From contig CM065888.1 of NCBI GenBank assembly GCA_033439255.1, positions 248,001-312,000 of the forward strand: a stretch of 64,000 nt of DNA, given 5' to 3'. Position 1 is the first letter of the stretch; every line of letters starts with the position of its first letter. The notes beneath the pieces are model-generated. The model was given only the letters and a program-made list of their open reading frames with translations. It was not told where the DNA came from and did not search any database. The translations under genes and the position numbers were made by a program. Of this stretch, positions 35,101-45,358 are shown piece by piece. Source of the DNA: Hericium rajendrae (lineage: Eukaryota; Basidiomycota; Agaricomycetes; Russulales; Hericiaceae).

Positions 35101-35974
35101 AACATTGCGTCGGGCAGCAGCAGCGCGGTTACTACACCCGATGGTGAGGGCGGGATTGTGAACGGGCGGGCGAATGGGCATGCGGCGCTAGCGGCGGATG
35201 GGAAGGAGGAGGCGGGTAGTGCAGTCGAGGAAGTCGAGGAAGTCGAGGAAGAGGAGGTATCTACTCCCAGGATAGATAAGGGCAAGGGAAGGGCGGCGCC
35301 TGAGCCGGAAGTGCCGGAGAGGGTGCTTAGTCCTCACTTCGTTCTCGAGTCGGATGAAGAAGGGGAGCATGCGCCGGAGGTCGCTGACGAGCGGTCGCCC
35401 ACGGACCGGTAAGCTGACGCAGGGTTCTCCGTGCTTATTGATGCTTATGGCTCTGTGTGAAGGTCTCGTCGCTGGGTCGCAGAGGAGGGAGAAGTCTTCC
35501 GCAAGGGAACGAAGCTGCTGACCCCCGAAGAGATGGAAGGGGAATATGCGGGCGAAGACTTACGGATAGAGGTAGGGAAGTCCCAGCGTGCTTCTTCATG
35601 GTGCTGACGATGTTTCATCCATCCAGCTTCTCGAAGCAATGGTCGAGCGCCCGCCTCCACGCGCGATTCTGGACGACTTTGGTATGGAGCAGCCGTCCGC
35701 TGAGCGGACGGAGCCTGTGACCAGCCCGAAACCCGACGAACAGACGAAGCCGCCACCACGGCCATACATTAGGAGGACATCGTCGGCGTCGATCATGTCG
35801 CCCACTGTGAAGGCGGCGAGCCCTGTGCTCACCCTGCCGCCGACAAAAGACGACGGAGCCCCGTTAAGCCCGAATTCCGTGGTTAGCCCTACCTCTCCGA
35901 GTCCAGTGTCGTCTGGGCCGAAGGCCTACATTTCCCGGCGGAAGTCCTCGAACGGCTCGCTTGACACCCGTTAG
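32146..35974 (+). CDS. leucine-rich repeat protein, PPP1R37-like PP1 regulator
   Basis: About eleven exons. Exon 1 (32146 to about 32680) has GKSILKRPPP, a SILK-type PP1 docking motif, and 60 residues later KRAHFILPE at the place of the RVxF motif (Ala at the Val position), then an EAERRRKIVRG basic helix. LRRs of RNase-inhibitor type follow: NLQFLDLSQNVLDKKSIEYI, SLRNISLRHNRINATGAVAI, ALRTLDLRGNDIR-GG, LKVLNLSENKLDMHALVAI, LETLDLSKNPCCGPGFDG, LKRLFLSSTNMTSAGAIALA, LLHLDLTMNKLDLAGVMALS. A 200-residue Pro/Ser insert splits the repeats in the third LRR exon. The tail has EEVEEVEEEEV, an acidic helix, KLLTPEEMEGEYAGEDLRIE, and ends SNGSLDTR at 35974. SILK/RVxF followed by these LRRs matches animal PPP1R37, which inhibits protein phosphatase 1. 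Role in fungi not established. Start codon uncertain. Confidence 0.85.
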
Positions 35975-36917
35975 GTCTGTTTCGCAACTGCGCGATGAAT
36001 ATATTATTGATTACAGTATGTGTTGTCTCCCATTGGTGCTGCCTTGAATCAAGTACTCACAGCGTGTGCAGTTCTTCGTGTCCGATACCCCTCTACATCT
36101 TCTTTATCTCTGCGCACAGTCTAGCCTTAGAACTCCTGCATATGGACCCTTCACGGCCACACGAACACAATCTGTCTCCCTATTGGTAGGAGAATCTTTT
36201 GAAACCAATCTTCGCACATACGCATAGTCGCCTCCCAACCTCGCGTCTAGTCCTTCGTTATCTATGTCTTTCTTCTGATTACAAACATGTATTCCCGTCG
36301 TAGTGCACATAATACCATACCGTTGTGTAGTGTCTGGGAACATGCTCTGTCGGGGACCTGCTGAGATGATCCGAGGTCGTGTTGACGCCGTGTGCATATC
36401 AAGCGTAATCGCAACTGACTGCGGCGCTTGCGTACTTGGTCTTGGTCCTGACTTTACCCGGCTTTCCGTATAGACATCGGGTTCGTGTGTGCACTACTTA
36501 CATCTCCGGATTCCTTGCCATGCGCCATGCTACCCGCGCGGAATCGCGGACTTATTCAGAGGCAAACGGGTGTTTCTGAGACGCCTGACCTCGTAATCTG
36601 ACTGTTCAGGCCTTCAGGTCACGGCTTTGGTTGGTGAGATCGATGGTCAGCAAGGGGCTGCGATGCGTATATGGAATAGGCTGGCTCCGCCTTCCGCTGG
36701 CGACATAACATGGGGCTGGGAACGCGGAGCACGCCATCCGCTGCTTGTCCGCTGCATACCCGAGACTACTACAAATTCAGTCCAACACGCACCGTTATCG
36801 TGATTTCTGCGACACACGGTCACCACCCTGTCTCTCACCATTCTCAGACTACTTAAGGCGCCAGCACGCCCTCGGACCTTCCAAGTCTACGAACCACGTC
36901 GTATTAGCCTCCGCACC
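35975..36917. other. intergenic, no gene recognised
   Basis: 3' flank of the LRR gene and promoter of the peroxiredoxin gene. Pyrimidine-rich tracts (36830-36900) precede the peroxiredoxin start codon, typical of fungal core promoters. Confidence 0.4.
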
Positions 36918-37568
36918 ATGTCATTGAGCCCCATCAAAATCGGCGACACTCTCCCGTCCTTCATCGTCAAGAACGAGAAGGGCGAGGAGGTCGACGTCAA
37001 GGAGATCACTGCCGAGAAGGGCGCGATCTTCTTCACCATTCCCAAGGTCGACACCGGTGAGTACCCATCACCACTCCGCAGGCGTGGCCCTCACACGCGC
37101 GTACAGGCGGATGCACGACCCAGGCATGCGGGTTCCGTGATATCTACCCTGATTTCTCGGGCGAGAACTTCGAGGTGTACTGTCTGAGCGCAGACCAGCC
37201 CTCCGCGGCGCTGAAGTGGCAGCTTGCCGTGCGTTCTTATTTCACCGCAGTCTGCTTTGCGCGCTGACGCAGCGTGCCCGAGCAGAGGGAGTTCCCCTAC
37301 CCGCTTCTGTCCGATCCCGACCGCACTCTCATCGAGGCGCTTGGCGCGAAGGGCGACACGGGCAAGACGACGCGTGGTCACTTCATCTTTGCGCCGGGCG
37401 GGAAGCTCGTGGAGGTGCAACTGCCTGTAACGCCGAAGGACAGGTACGTCTTACGCTGAATATACTCTATATTTTGAGCTGGCACCCTAACAGCTGGGTT
37501 TGTGCAGCCCCACATTGGCTCTCGCGTTCGTGCAGAAATTCAACAGCGAGCAAAAGTCGGCTTTGTGA
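36918..37568 (+). CDS. atypical 2-Cys peroxiredoxin, PrxQ/BCP (Dot5-like)
   Basis: Four exons: MSLSPIKIGDTLPSFIVKNE with KGEEVDVKEITAEKGAIFFT and PKVDTG; intron with GTGAGT donor at about 37056; GCTTQACGFRDIYPDFSGEN to SAALKWQLA; intron ending at the CAG near 37288; REFPYPLLSDPDRTLIEALG to FAPGGKLVEVQLPVTPKD; last exon SPTLALAFVQKFNSEQKSAL, stop 37566-37568. About 165 residues, normal for the family. The peroxidatic cysteine sits in PKVDTGGC (Pxxx-T-xx-C), and the resolving cysteine is five residues later (CTTQAC), the PrxQ arrangement. Reduces H2O2 and organic hydroperoxides using thioredoxin; the yeast homologue Dot5 is nuclear. Only 35 nt separate the stop codon from the DIRS insertion, so its 3' UTR is very likely altered. 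Confidence 0.87.
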
Positions 37569-37601
37569 TTAAGGTTATGGTAGAATACAGAAAGTGTTTA
37601 T

Positions 37602-37892
37602 TCGCGGTTAAAAGAATATTTTAACCTAGACTAATAGTCCGAGCGCCCGGATTGCTTAAGCTCGCCCCCGTCCATCCGCGCCGTCGCTTTCCACGGGGGT
37701 CCGTGCCCCGAGCGAGCCTTGTGCGCCGGTACGACTTTTTTGTGTCCGTGGGTCCGTGCGCCAACATACTTTTGCCTCCGTATCAGTCAGCCTGGGGGTA
37801 TATAAGGCGCGTGCCCTCAGTCGACAGAAGTCCTTACCTTCTGTTCTCGACTCTTGTGCACCTCTAGCACAAACTCGAGTTTCCTCAAAGCA
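37602..37892 (+). repeat. DIRS split direct repeat A1
   Basis: Matches 51238-51529 over about 290 nt with about four transitions (C to T or G to A). Contains a TATATAA box and functions as the presumed element promoter. Confidence 0.93.
37799..37805 (+). promoter_or_regulatory. TATA box in A1
   Basis: TATATAA followed by GGCGCG, about 155 nt before the gag ATG at 37954. The same box recurs in A2 at 51435-51441. Confidence 0.6.
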
Positions 37893-37953
37893 TTAATTTG
37901 AAATCTACGATTTCCGTCGAGTCCGATAAACTCTCCAGAAGGAACCCTTTCCA

Positions 37954-38258
37954 ATGTCAACACATGAGTTATCCGAACCACCACGATCGCCGCCTGCGTC
38001 GAATGGGGCGAATCCTCCACCCGCGGGAACACAGCAAACGCCAGTGCAAACATCCGACACCACTATCGAAACTCCCGCGAGCAGCCAGCCAGGTGGCGAA
38101 TCACCGCCGTTCGGAAGTCTGGTCGTCCAAAAGTGTCTCCTCTCCGCACAACGCTTTCGTGGAGGGGAGTATTCGCGCGAGGAGGCCATGTATCGGATCT
38201 TCGATACCCTCGGCCGAGCCAATCAACCTCAAGATGTAGAACTGAAGACGCACCAGTC
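37954..38258 (+). pseudogene. DIRS gag, N-terminal part (interrupted)
   Basis: ATG at 37954: MSTHELSEPPRSPPASNGAN..., Pro/Thr-rich, then FGSLVVQKCLLSAQRFRGGE and EEAMYRIFDTLGRANQ. About 101 codons are in frame before the inverted repeat of the inner element begins. Basidiomycete DIRS gag proteins have this layout. The frame continues a little into the inserted DNA and ends at 38355. The rest of gag is at 47132-48154. Confidence 0.75.
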
Positions 38259-38281
38259 GACGGTCCCTTCCCGAACCCTAC
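38259..38281 (+). repeat. left terminal inverted repeat of inner element
   Basis: Begins GACGGTCCCTTCCCG and ends AACCCTAC; pairs with 47109-47131 at 20 of 23 positions. Confidence 0.75.
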
Positions 38282-39303
38282 CGGAGGGGCAGGCCCTCCC
38301 CCGTCCCGGACCTCGAGAACCCCACGGCGCGTGCCGAACCCGATCTCGGACGTGAGACCGACGCGTCGCGCTGACGCGCTGACGCGCCGGCGCGAGGCTG
38401 GAGCGTGTCGCGGTCGGGGAGGTCGCGTCGGGGAGAGCGTGTGTCGGGGAAGCGCGTCGGGGACCGCGCCGAGCGCGCCGAGGCTGGTGGCGCAGGGCGG
38501 GAAGGAACGGCGGGTCAGAGCGGCGCGTAGATAGGCAGTTACTGGGGGGAAGGAGCGGTCGAAATTGAGTGTAAATCGGCGCCGTCGTGCGCACCGTTCG
38601 AAGGCCCATGAGAGCACTTCCAGCGAGAGCTGTGGGGGGAAGGAGGGGACGCAAGCCTCCACGCAAGGACAGGAGGAGGGGACGGACCTGCCAGCGAAGC
38701 GAACAGGCCCGGGGACCTCGGCTGAGGCCACGAAGGGCCACAAGGCGCCAGGGACGGCGCCTGCATCGAGCGCCCATGACGAGACTGTCGTTCTCCCACC
38801 GAGACTGTCGTTCGTCCGGCAGGTAGGGGGTTTCCTCCCCCCTCCTCTGACGCGCTGTCTGCCAGCAAGGCCGAGCGCGAACGTCGCGCTAGCGCGACGA
38901 ACGACAGTCTCAATGGCAGTCCCTCGCCTCCGGGCGAGGATGACCAATCTTCCTGCCAGCCCAAGGTCGTCTGTGTCCGTGTCCGCCTCTTCCTCTCACC
39001 ACCATCTCTGGCTGCTGTAGCTGTCAGCCTGCCATTCCCTCCATTGCCCATTGCCGCGCGTCCCCGTACGTTGACACTTTCCGTGCCCTCTCGGTCTCCA
39101 GGTTCCCTGATCGCGGATAGCAGCCCCGACGCGGCTGCCAGCCTTTTCTCCCCGTGGTTCCCTCCTGCGACAACGCCCAAGCGTGACCCCGACGCGTGAA
39201 GTTCGTGCGCTGTCGTCTTTAAATCGAAGCGGCCGAGCGCGAGTGCGCCCATCTGCCATCCGTCACCTTCCCTCATCGGCCAAACACGCACACTGCAAGC
39301 AGA
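38282..39303. other. GC-rich left arm of the inner element
   Basis: No gene called; the long open frames here on both strands follow from high GC content and few stop codons. It holds four closely spaced TCGGGGA motifs (about 38415-38465), a direct repeat GAGACTGTCGTTC at 38781 and 38801, and a perfect 16-nt inverted repeat (38801-38816 with 38896-38911). Such subterminal arrays are common recombinase or transposase binding regions. Confidence 0.5.
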
Positions 39304-41141
39304 ATGGCTGCGCGTGGCCTTTGGTCGGTGAGTACATGGCCCTTCATGCCGTTCTGCGGCAGATGCTGACGTCTGCGTCTGCCGGGGCTCGTCACCAGAT
39401 CCTTGAACGATCTGTTGCGCACTCCACGCTGTCCAAGCTCGCAAATGACAAATATCCTGTCGACAAGACGGGCGGCCGCCCCACATTTGCGCTTGGCGTG
39501 AATGCCAGGTGAGTTGAAGGAATCCATGCCAGGCTACTCGCAGCCGATGCATGCCAGGCTGACGCTGCATGCGTGGTCACCGAACTTACCAGCGGCTGGG
39601 TACATCAATGCCAGCTGCAGTACCAGCCGGTGATCACCCACGCAGCCCAAGGGCCTGAGCTCGCCACGGCCTTCGCGTGCCTGGCGGGCCTCCTGGCCGC
39701 GCCCGTCGTCCCGATTTTTGTCTTCGACGGCCTCGCGATCCGTGACCAGAGGCAGCACAAGATGGCCACGCGGCGCACGCGCCCGCTCGAGCATGGCTTG
39801 CGCCAGCTCATCGTGGCCTTCGGCTTCGCCTGGTACACGGTGCGTTGGCCGCTCAACCGAGTGCGTGTGCACTGCGCTCACTGACAGCTCGACATCTCAG
39901 GCTCCCGGCGATGCGGAGGCTGAGCTCGGTCGGCTCAATGCCAACGGGCTCGTTGACGCGGTACTGAGCGACGATGCACGTGCCGCGCTTTTCGGTGCAC
40001 ATACGATCGTGACCAGGTCGGTGTCCCATCCCCTGTCGCTGATCGGCGGAACATACTGACCGTCGGGCACGGGTGGTTTCTTTTTTTTTTTTTTTATCTT
40101 TTCCTATAACTGCTTCTCGACATGGCCCTCAGCCAGAGATCTGAGCATTGCAGCAGCGACATTGTCGTGTGCTCTGTGCCGCCCATGTCGGAGGATAGTC
40201 GCTCGTCGCTCACGCGCGGGGGGCTCATCCTGTACAGGCTCCTGCAAGCAGCCGATCTCACGCAGGTGGGTGCCCGAAGTTCACCCTGCTCATGTTGATG
40301 CTGACGCCACCCCACACGAACATGGAAAACAGGCGCACACGCGGAAGTTCAGCGAGCCACTGGCACGGGTGCTCGCAAGCACGGAACTCGGTGATGACCT
40401 CCTCAAGGCGGCGGGGTCTGGCAATGTCCGCCAGCAACAGCAGGCTCTTGCGGCCTGGCGTGGCGCCCTCTGCGACATGCTCCGCACCAACTCGGGAGGG
40501 CTTCTCAAGAAGCCCTACCCCGCCCTGGCGGACTCTGTCCCAGCGGTGTTCCCGACGCTAGGCGAGGTCAAGCGGTACACGGCACCCCTCACGTCGTGGT
40601 CTGCAGGGTCAACCCCTCCGCATCACACTGCCATCTGTCTTCGGCACCCGAACATGGAGATGCTCGTGCTTCGCTGCGAGCAGCATTTCGGCTGGGAGAC
40701 CAGCAAAGAGATTGATGGCCACTTCTGGCCCTTGGTCTGGCCAGGGGTCTTCCTTCGTGAGCTTCAGATGCACGTAAGTCGCCTCCATTTTATTGTGCGC
40801 CAGACATGCACTTATTGCGCTCTCTGCGCTTTCCCACAGGATCACCTTCAGTCTCCCGCACCGGCTGCGGCCATCGCAGTGTCTGCGGAAAGAGCGGGCG
40901 GGGGCGACAGCGCTGCCCGCATGCTCCGCGTTCAATACGATCCCAGTGGATATGCAATGTCAGTACATCGGTCTTGGAGCACCTCTGGCCTGTGACTGCT
41001 GCATCTGTGATCCCGATGCTCGGGGATGATCTCGCCGTTGATGACGAAGGTGGGCTGCTGTCGGTCAAATCGATATGGGTGCCGGCGGCACTGCTCGAGC
41101 GAACGTGTCCCGCGCTCGTGGAAGCCTTCCAGCAGCTGTAG
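39304..41141 (+). CDS. XPG/FEN1-family nuclease-like protein of the inner element
   Basis: Start at 39304 (MAARGLWS, the XPG N-terminal GLW motif), intron from 39328, then ILERSVAHSTLSKLA... and FALGVNA, where the family has the catalytic G-I/V-D-A; here Asp is Asn. A very short GT-AG gap (24 nt) or a frameshift follows, then QADAACVVTELTSGW, PVVPIFVFDG, and after an intron the XPG-I motif APGDAEAELGRLNANGLVDA-VLSDDARAALFGA. Further exons: LTRGGLILYRLLQAADLTQ, RKFSEPLARVLASTELGDDL-LKAA, HPNMEMLVLRCEQHFGW, FWPLVWPGVFLRELQ, and SIWVPAALLERTCPALVEAF with the stop at 41139-41141. XPG-I keeps D-A-E-A-E and SDD but loses the following Asp (DDAR for DDVD). The protein is a PIN-fold nuclease relative whose activity is uncertain. 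A 17-T tract lies in the intron at 40080. Confidence 0.78.
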
Positions 41142-41371
41142 CTTCGCACCTTACCTACCATTATTTCTCTTTCTTGTGTATCCCTACAATGTAGCTCCCT
41201 CCCCCTTCTGTCTGTAGCTGTATTTCTCAGGTCTCCTCCCTCTCTGTAGCTCGCAATCTATGGACAATCTTTATAAGATGTACACTGGCAAATGGGGGCC
41301 TCTCGAGGAAGGTACATGAGAACAGTAGGAGTAGATAGCACAGGATAAGTATGAAAATGTGCTACTGGCCA

Positions 41372-43157
41372 TCAAGCACAGAGGCACTTGCGGCCACAAC
41401 CCGAGCAGAAATCCCCTGTTTGCTTGTTTGGGTTGAAAAAATCTTCCCGTTCGACAGTCTCATCTGTCCAAGAGAGGAGGTACTTGAATATTGTGCCCGT
41501 GTCCTGGTTCTCTGACCAGCCACCCCAGCTGCAGATCTTACGGATGGGCCATCGCAAGGAGGTGGCGAGGTACTGACAGCCGCCGCGACGGAAGGAGTGT
41601 GTGCCATACAACCGCGGGTCGATGCTGATGTCAGTCATGTTGTTGCGGAAGCATTCGAGAAATGATTCGGGGGACTGTCGTGCAGGGTCAGCACTCGAGC
41701 TTCGACCTGAATCATGGGGTTAATGATGTGCTCACCATTCCTTGGTCCGGTACGTGACTGAAGCGGCCCGACTTCACTTTCTTGCGGAAGACGAAGCCAC
41801 GCAAGGGGCCATTGCGGTTGCACTCGATCCAATCGCAGACGGCCGTGACAGGATCTAGCCATGGCCGTTCCTTGTCCGCGTAGAGCACGAACGGCGCGAT
41901 GCCTGACAAGCAAACCATGAGTTCCCAATGACACCATCAAGAAGAATTGTGAATGCACGCACCGCCAGTCTGATGAGTCTTTCGAAACAGGATGGTGATG
42001 TGAAGGCGCTGCGGGCACGACGGCGTAGCGCGCTCGACCTTGAGCCAGTGCCATTCAATGTGGAGGGCCTCGTCGAAGCGCAAGAGGCACAAAAATGCGA
42101 TTGCGTATAGGGCGTTCAGCATGATGCGCACATCGCGCGATGCCCACTCCTCTGGGTGCTCGGCCTTGCGCTTCCTCGACTGGGGTGCATACGTGTCCTC
42201 TCGAAAGTTGATGTTGTACTCATACAGCATGCGAATTGTGTCCTCAGAGATCGCGCGTGCGCTCTGGACGACCTCACCTGCTCGAGTCTATGTGGGAGGC
42301 ATCAGACTAGTCAGCTTCTTGGCTGCGAGATCACAGGAAGCACATGGCATGCTCACCTTCCGACGACGCAAGCTGATCATATACTGCGAGACCTCAAATG
42401 ACAGCGATGGGTTGCCGAAGTAGCGGCCGGGGCTCAGCGGGTTCTCCACCCATGCCTGGACGCCCTTGCGCAGCTCACGGCCGAACTTGTGGCTGATTGC
42501 CGCACGCATTTTCTGAGCATAGCCGTACGATTTGCGTGACTCGGTCAAGGGCTTCGGCTTGTTGGTGTACATATCAAGCTCATCGCACCTGTCAAAATGG
42601 AAACCAGGATGTCATCAGCCAATCACAGGAAAGTTCGCCGCAGTCACAGAGACTGACTTCTGCATGATCCATAGTGCGATGTATGTGGCAAGATTTCCCG
42701 GAAGGTCAGCGCCGTTCACCAACACTTCCAGCTCATCGGTGCTCCCGACGAACTCGGACTCGATGCAGAAGGCAGTGAACTGCTTCCAGAGCCTGCGAGC
42801 ATGAAGCGGTCAGTGCTGATCCCAGAGCTGGATGGTTGGAGCACCTGCATGTACTCACCTTTGGTACTCATATAGGGTGTGCGAAACTACAGCCTGCTCG
42901 CTCGCCTTGCGTAGCGTGTCCTCGAGCATGTCCTGGGCCAGCCTCGCCCTCTTTGCTGTGTTTGGAGGGCTAGGCGGGGTGTTGTCATCGTTGTCTGCCA
43001 TCCTGATCAGGTCGACATTCTCCTCGAGGCTCTCCATCTCCTCGACCACCTCCTCGACCTCATACTCGTCCGTCGTCACAGAGGCTTGTGCAAGGCTGGC
43101 AGCAAGGGCCTGTGGGTCGCTCTGTCGCTGCATGCCCCGTGGCTCTGATGGAGACAT
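41372..43157 (-). CDS. Crypton-like tyrosine recombinase with C-terminal Cys knuckle
   Basis: About six exons. N-terminal acidic region (EVEEVVEEMESLEENVDLIR), SAM-like core-binding exons (LWKQFTAFCIESEF, NKPKPLTESRKSYGYAQKMR, FEVSQYMISLRRRK) and catalytic domain: FLCLLRFDEALHIEW (Arg I), LFRKTHQTGG (Lys/His region), APFVLYADKERPWLDPV, FVFRKKVKSGRF, THSFRRGGCQYLATSLRWPI (HxxR), WGGWSENQDTGTIFKYLLSW (Trp and the Tyr nucleophile). The complete R-K-H-R-W-Y set is present. It ends FCSGCGRKCLCA, a C-x2-C-x3-C-x-C knuckle. The start at 43157 (MSPSEPRGMQRQ) is the first good ATG; an upstream ATG at 43280 is possible. Presumed integrase/excisionase of the inner element. Convergent with the nuclease gene, divergent from the SAP gene. 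Confidence 0.85.
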
Positions 43158-43403
43158 GAAGCGGCTGGTAGGGCAGGTGGGTTGGTGACAGGATGGAAGA
43201 GCACTCGGATGCGTCGCATCAGGAAACGGGTTGCGATCCAGCCAGTGAGTGCAGCCGGAATCGAAACGGCGCCGTTCCACTTTGTGAAATGAATTGAGCG
43301 GGGCCTTTCACTCGACGTGCCGTCCAGCCCGAGCTCCAACGTACCACAGTCACATCTTGAACCGTGCTGGATAGCAATTTCCAGCACTGTCCTTCACCGA
43401 GGC
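43158..43403. promoter_or_regulatory. shared promoter region between recombinase and SAP gene
   Basis: 246 nt between two divergent start codons; both genes must be driven from here, which would couple recombinase and SAP-protein expression. No clear TATA. Confidence 0.45.
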
Positions 43404-45358
43404 ATGATGGACCCTCCAGCAGCAGAAACCATTGAGCTGCCTGTCATCGGGCAGACGCTGCAGGGCGACGGTGAATTCGAGACGGAATTCCTGGTCATGT
43501 GAGTTCCACTAGGACCAAAGTCCATGCACGGGCAGGGTACTGACCTCACCCCTGTTCCTGCTAGACAGCCGAGACCGACGAAGGCGAAGATGAAGCATTA
43601 CCTGGTGGCATATGACCTCAAGCGGTCGGGGACAGCGGAGGAGATGCTGCAGGCACTGAAGGCCTATGCATCTGATAGAAGCCGGTGGATCAGGCAAGCC
43701 CTCTCCCGTGGCATGGCTCAGCCCTCTTACCTGCACTGACCATTGCTCCCTCATCTCAGTCAGTTCCAGGCCGCACACACACGGGTGCATGGCTCGACGA
43801 CCGGTACACGTGCCGGCCGTTCCTCTGCAAAGCGACGCAAGGCCGCGTTTGGAGGAGATGACGACGAGGCAGTCCAGTATCCAAGCAAGAAGGTCGCCAT
43901 CAGCCTCCCAGACCACCGGACACCAGAGGATATCGACGAGATGAGAACGATCGTGCGTCGCAACATCCTTTTTTTCCATGTCCTTCTTGCCCCACACTAA
44001 CACCTGGCACAGGCGCAGGAAGTCGTCACTGCTGCACGCATTCAACGCACTCATGTGCAGCCCACGGCACAGGGACTGCACCCCACGGCGATGACACTCA
44101 CAGCCGATGGCGATGGCGAGACTGCTGCCACTGAAGATGCTGCAGGTGAGGCCATTGCGGAGAGGACGGCACATGCTGAGGTATGTATGCATCCTCGACT
44201 GCCTTGTGACTTGCCGTCTCCATCTGACTCGGCCCCGGGCTGATTGTGATGTCCCTAGCTTGGCCGCCAACGGCGTGAGCTCAAGCAGCTGCGACGCACC
44301 ATGGAGCTTGGCATGAATGGTATGCACCAGCTGCTGCTGCTCAACCTGACAGCCGCAAACAATTCTCATCCCTATCGGAGCCCCTCTGCTGAGGTGCTGC
44401 AGCCGTCCCCTCACATGCTGCCAACACCACTGCCCGAGTGTACAAGGACAACGAGCAGTGCCTTCCCCTCCCCTGCGACATCGATCGGCCCTCAGCAGCC
44501 ACACAGCAGCGACGGCGGCAGCACCAATCGCAGCGTGGGTACAGCACCTTGTGCAGCTGCACCGTCACATGCTGTTGCTGCCTCCCGCTTCCAGAAGCCC
44601 TCGCAAGGGCAGTTGTTCTGTCTGCGCCTTGATGACGGCGATCCGGGATCAGTCGTCTCGTACTCGGCATCGGACTTACGAGACTGCAAGGGGCTGCCCA
44701 GCATCTCATTTGCCAGCGACGTCACACAGCTTTTTCGTGACTGGTACGACTCTGACCTTGTCAAGCTTGGTTCACCGCAGCGGGGCATCCCCATCCGGCT
44801 GTGGGACACGCTCTTCAAGAAGAGGACAGGGCTCATGGATTCCAAGGCCTGGGACAGCTTCCGGTCCCAATGGCATGGCTGGAAGGTCAGTACGGCACCT
44901 TGACACGCCTGTCCTGCCCGATTGCCGATACTTACCGTGCTCGTTGACAGTACATCATCGAGAAGTACGAGGCACTCGGGCGCAATGAGGCAGCATTCTG
45001 GCTGCGATTCACGTCTGAGAAAGGCACTCAAATGGGCTACCAGCAAATCCTCGACGCACTCAAGCACGAGCGCATGAAAGCTCGAAGCGATCTCTCTGTG
45101 TACGCGGAGCAGGCAAAGCGGTTCTTCGATGGCGACCTCTGGCGTGCAGGTGATACCTTCGTATACAAGAAGTCAGGCAAGACCTCCGTATGCTCGAAGC
45201 CCGATGTGATTGCCACTCGCTGGCTGAAGCTGCTCGAGGACGACCCCGCCATGCGCGTGCGCTGGGAGGAGTCGCTTTCCGCGGCGCCATCAGGATCGGG
45301 CATAGACTGCCCAACGGGAGCAGTCTCTCAAGAGGGCATGGCCACCTCCCCATCATAG
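43404..45358 (+). CDS. SAP-domain DNA-binding protein of the inner element
   Basis: Start at 43404 (MMDPPAAETIELPVIGQTLQ). Exon 2 has a SAP-type helix-extended-helix: KMKHYLVAYDLKRSGTAEEM with LQALKAYASDRSRW. The next intron appears to use a GC donor (ATCAG|GCAAGC) and ends in CTCAG. Later exons give a basic region (SSAKRRKAAFGGDDDE), a helical segment (LGRQRRELKQLRRTMELGMN), a Ser/Thr/Pro linker, and a conserved C-terminal domain: LFRDWYDSDLVKLG, IPIRLWDTLFKKRTGLMDSK, WDSFRSQWHGWKYIIEKYEA, FWLRFTSEKGTQMGYQQILD; stop 45356-45358. SAP domains bind AT-rich DNA. The W-rich C-terminal part recalls the GCR1_C-type DNA-binding region that Cryptons fuse to their recombinase, here apparently on a separate polypeptide (inference). 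Confidence 0.72.

Noticed and set aside
38063-39570. Long minus-strand open frames in the left arm of the inner element
   Set aside because: They follow from very high GC content; they have Arg/Pro/Ser-rich translations, no domains and overlap the nuclease gene in antisense.
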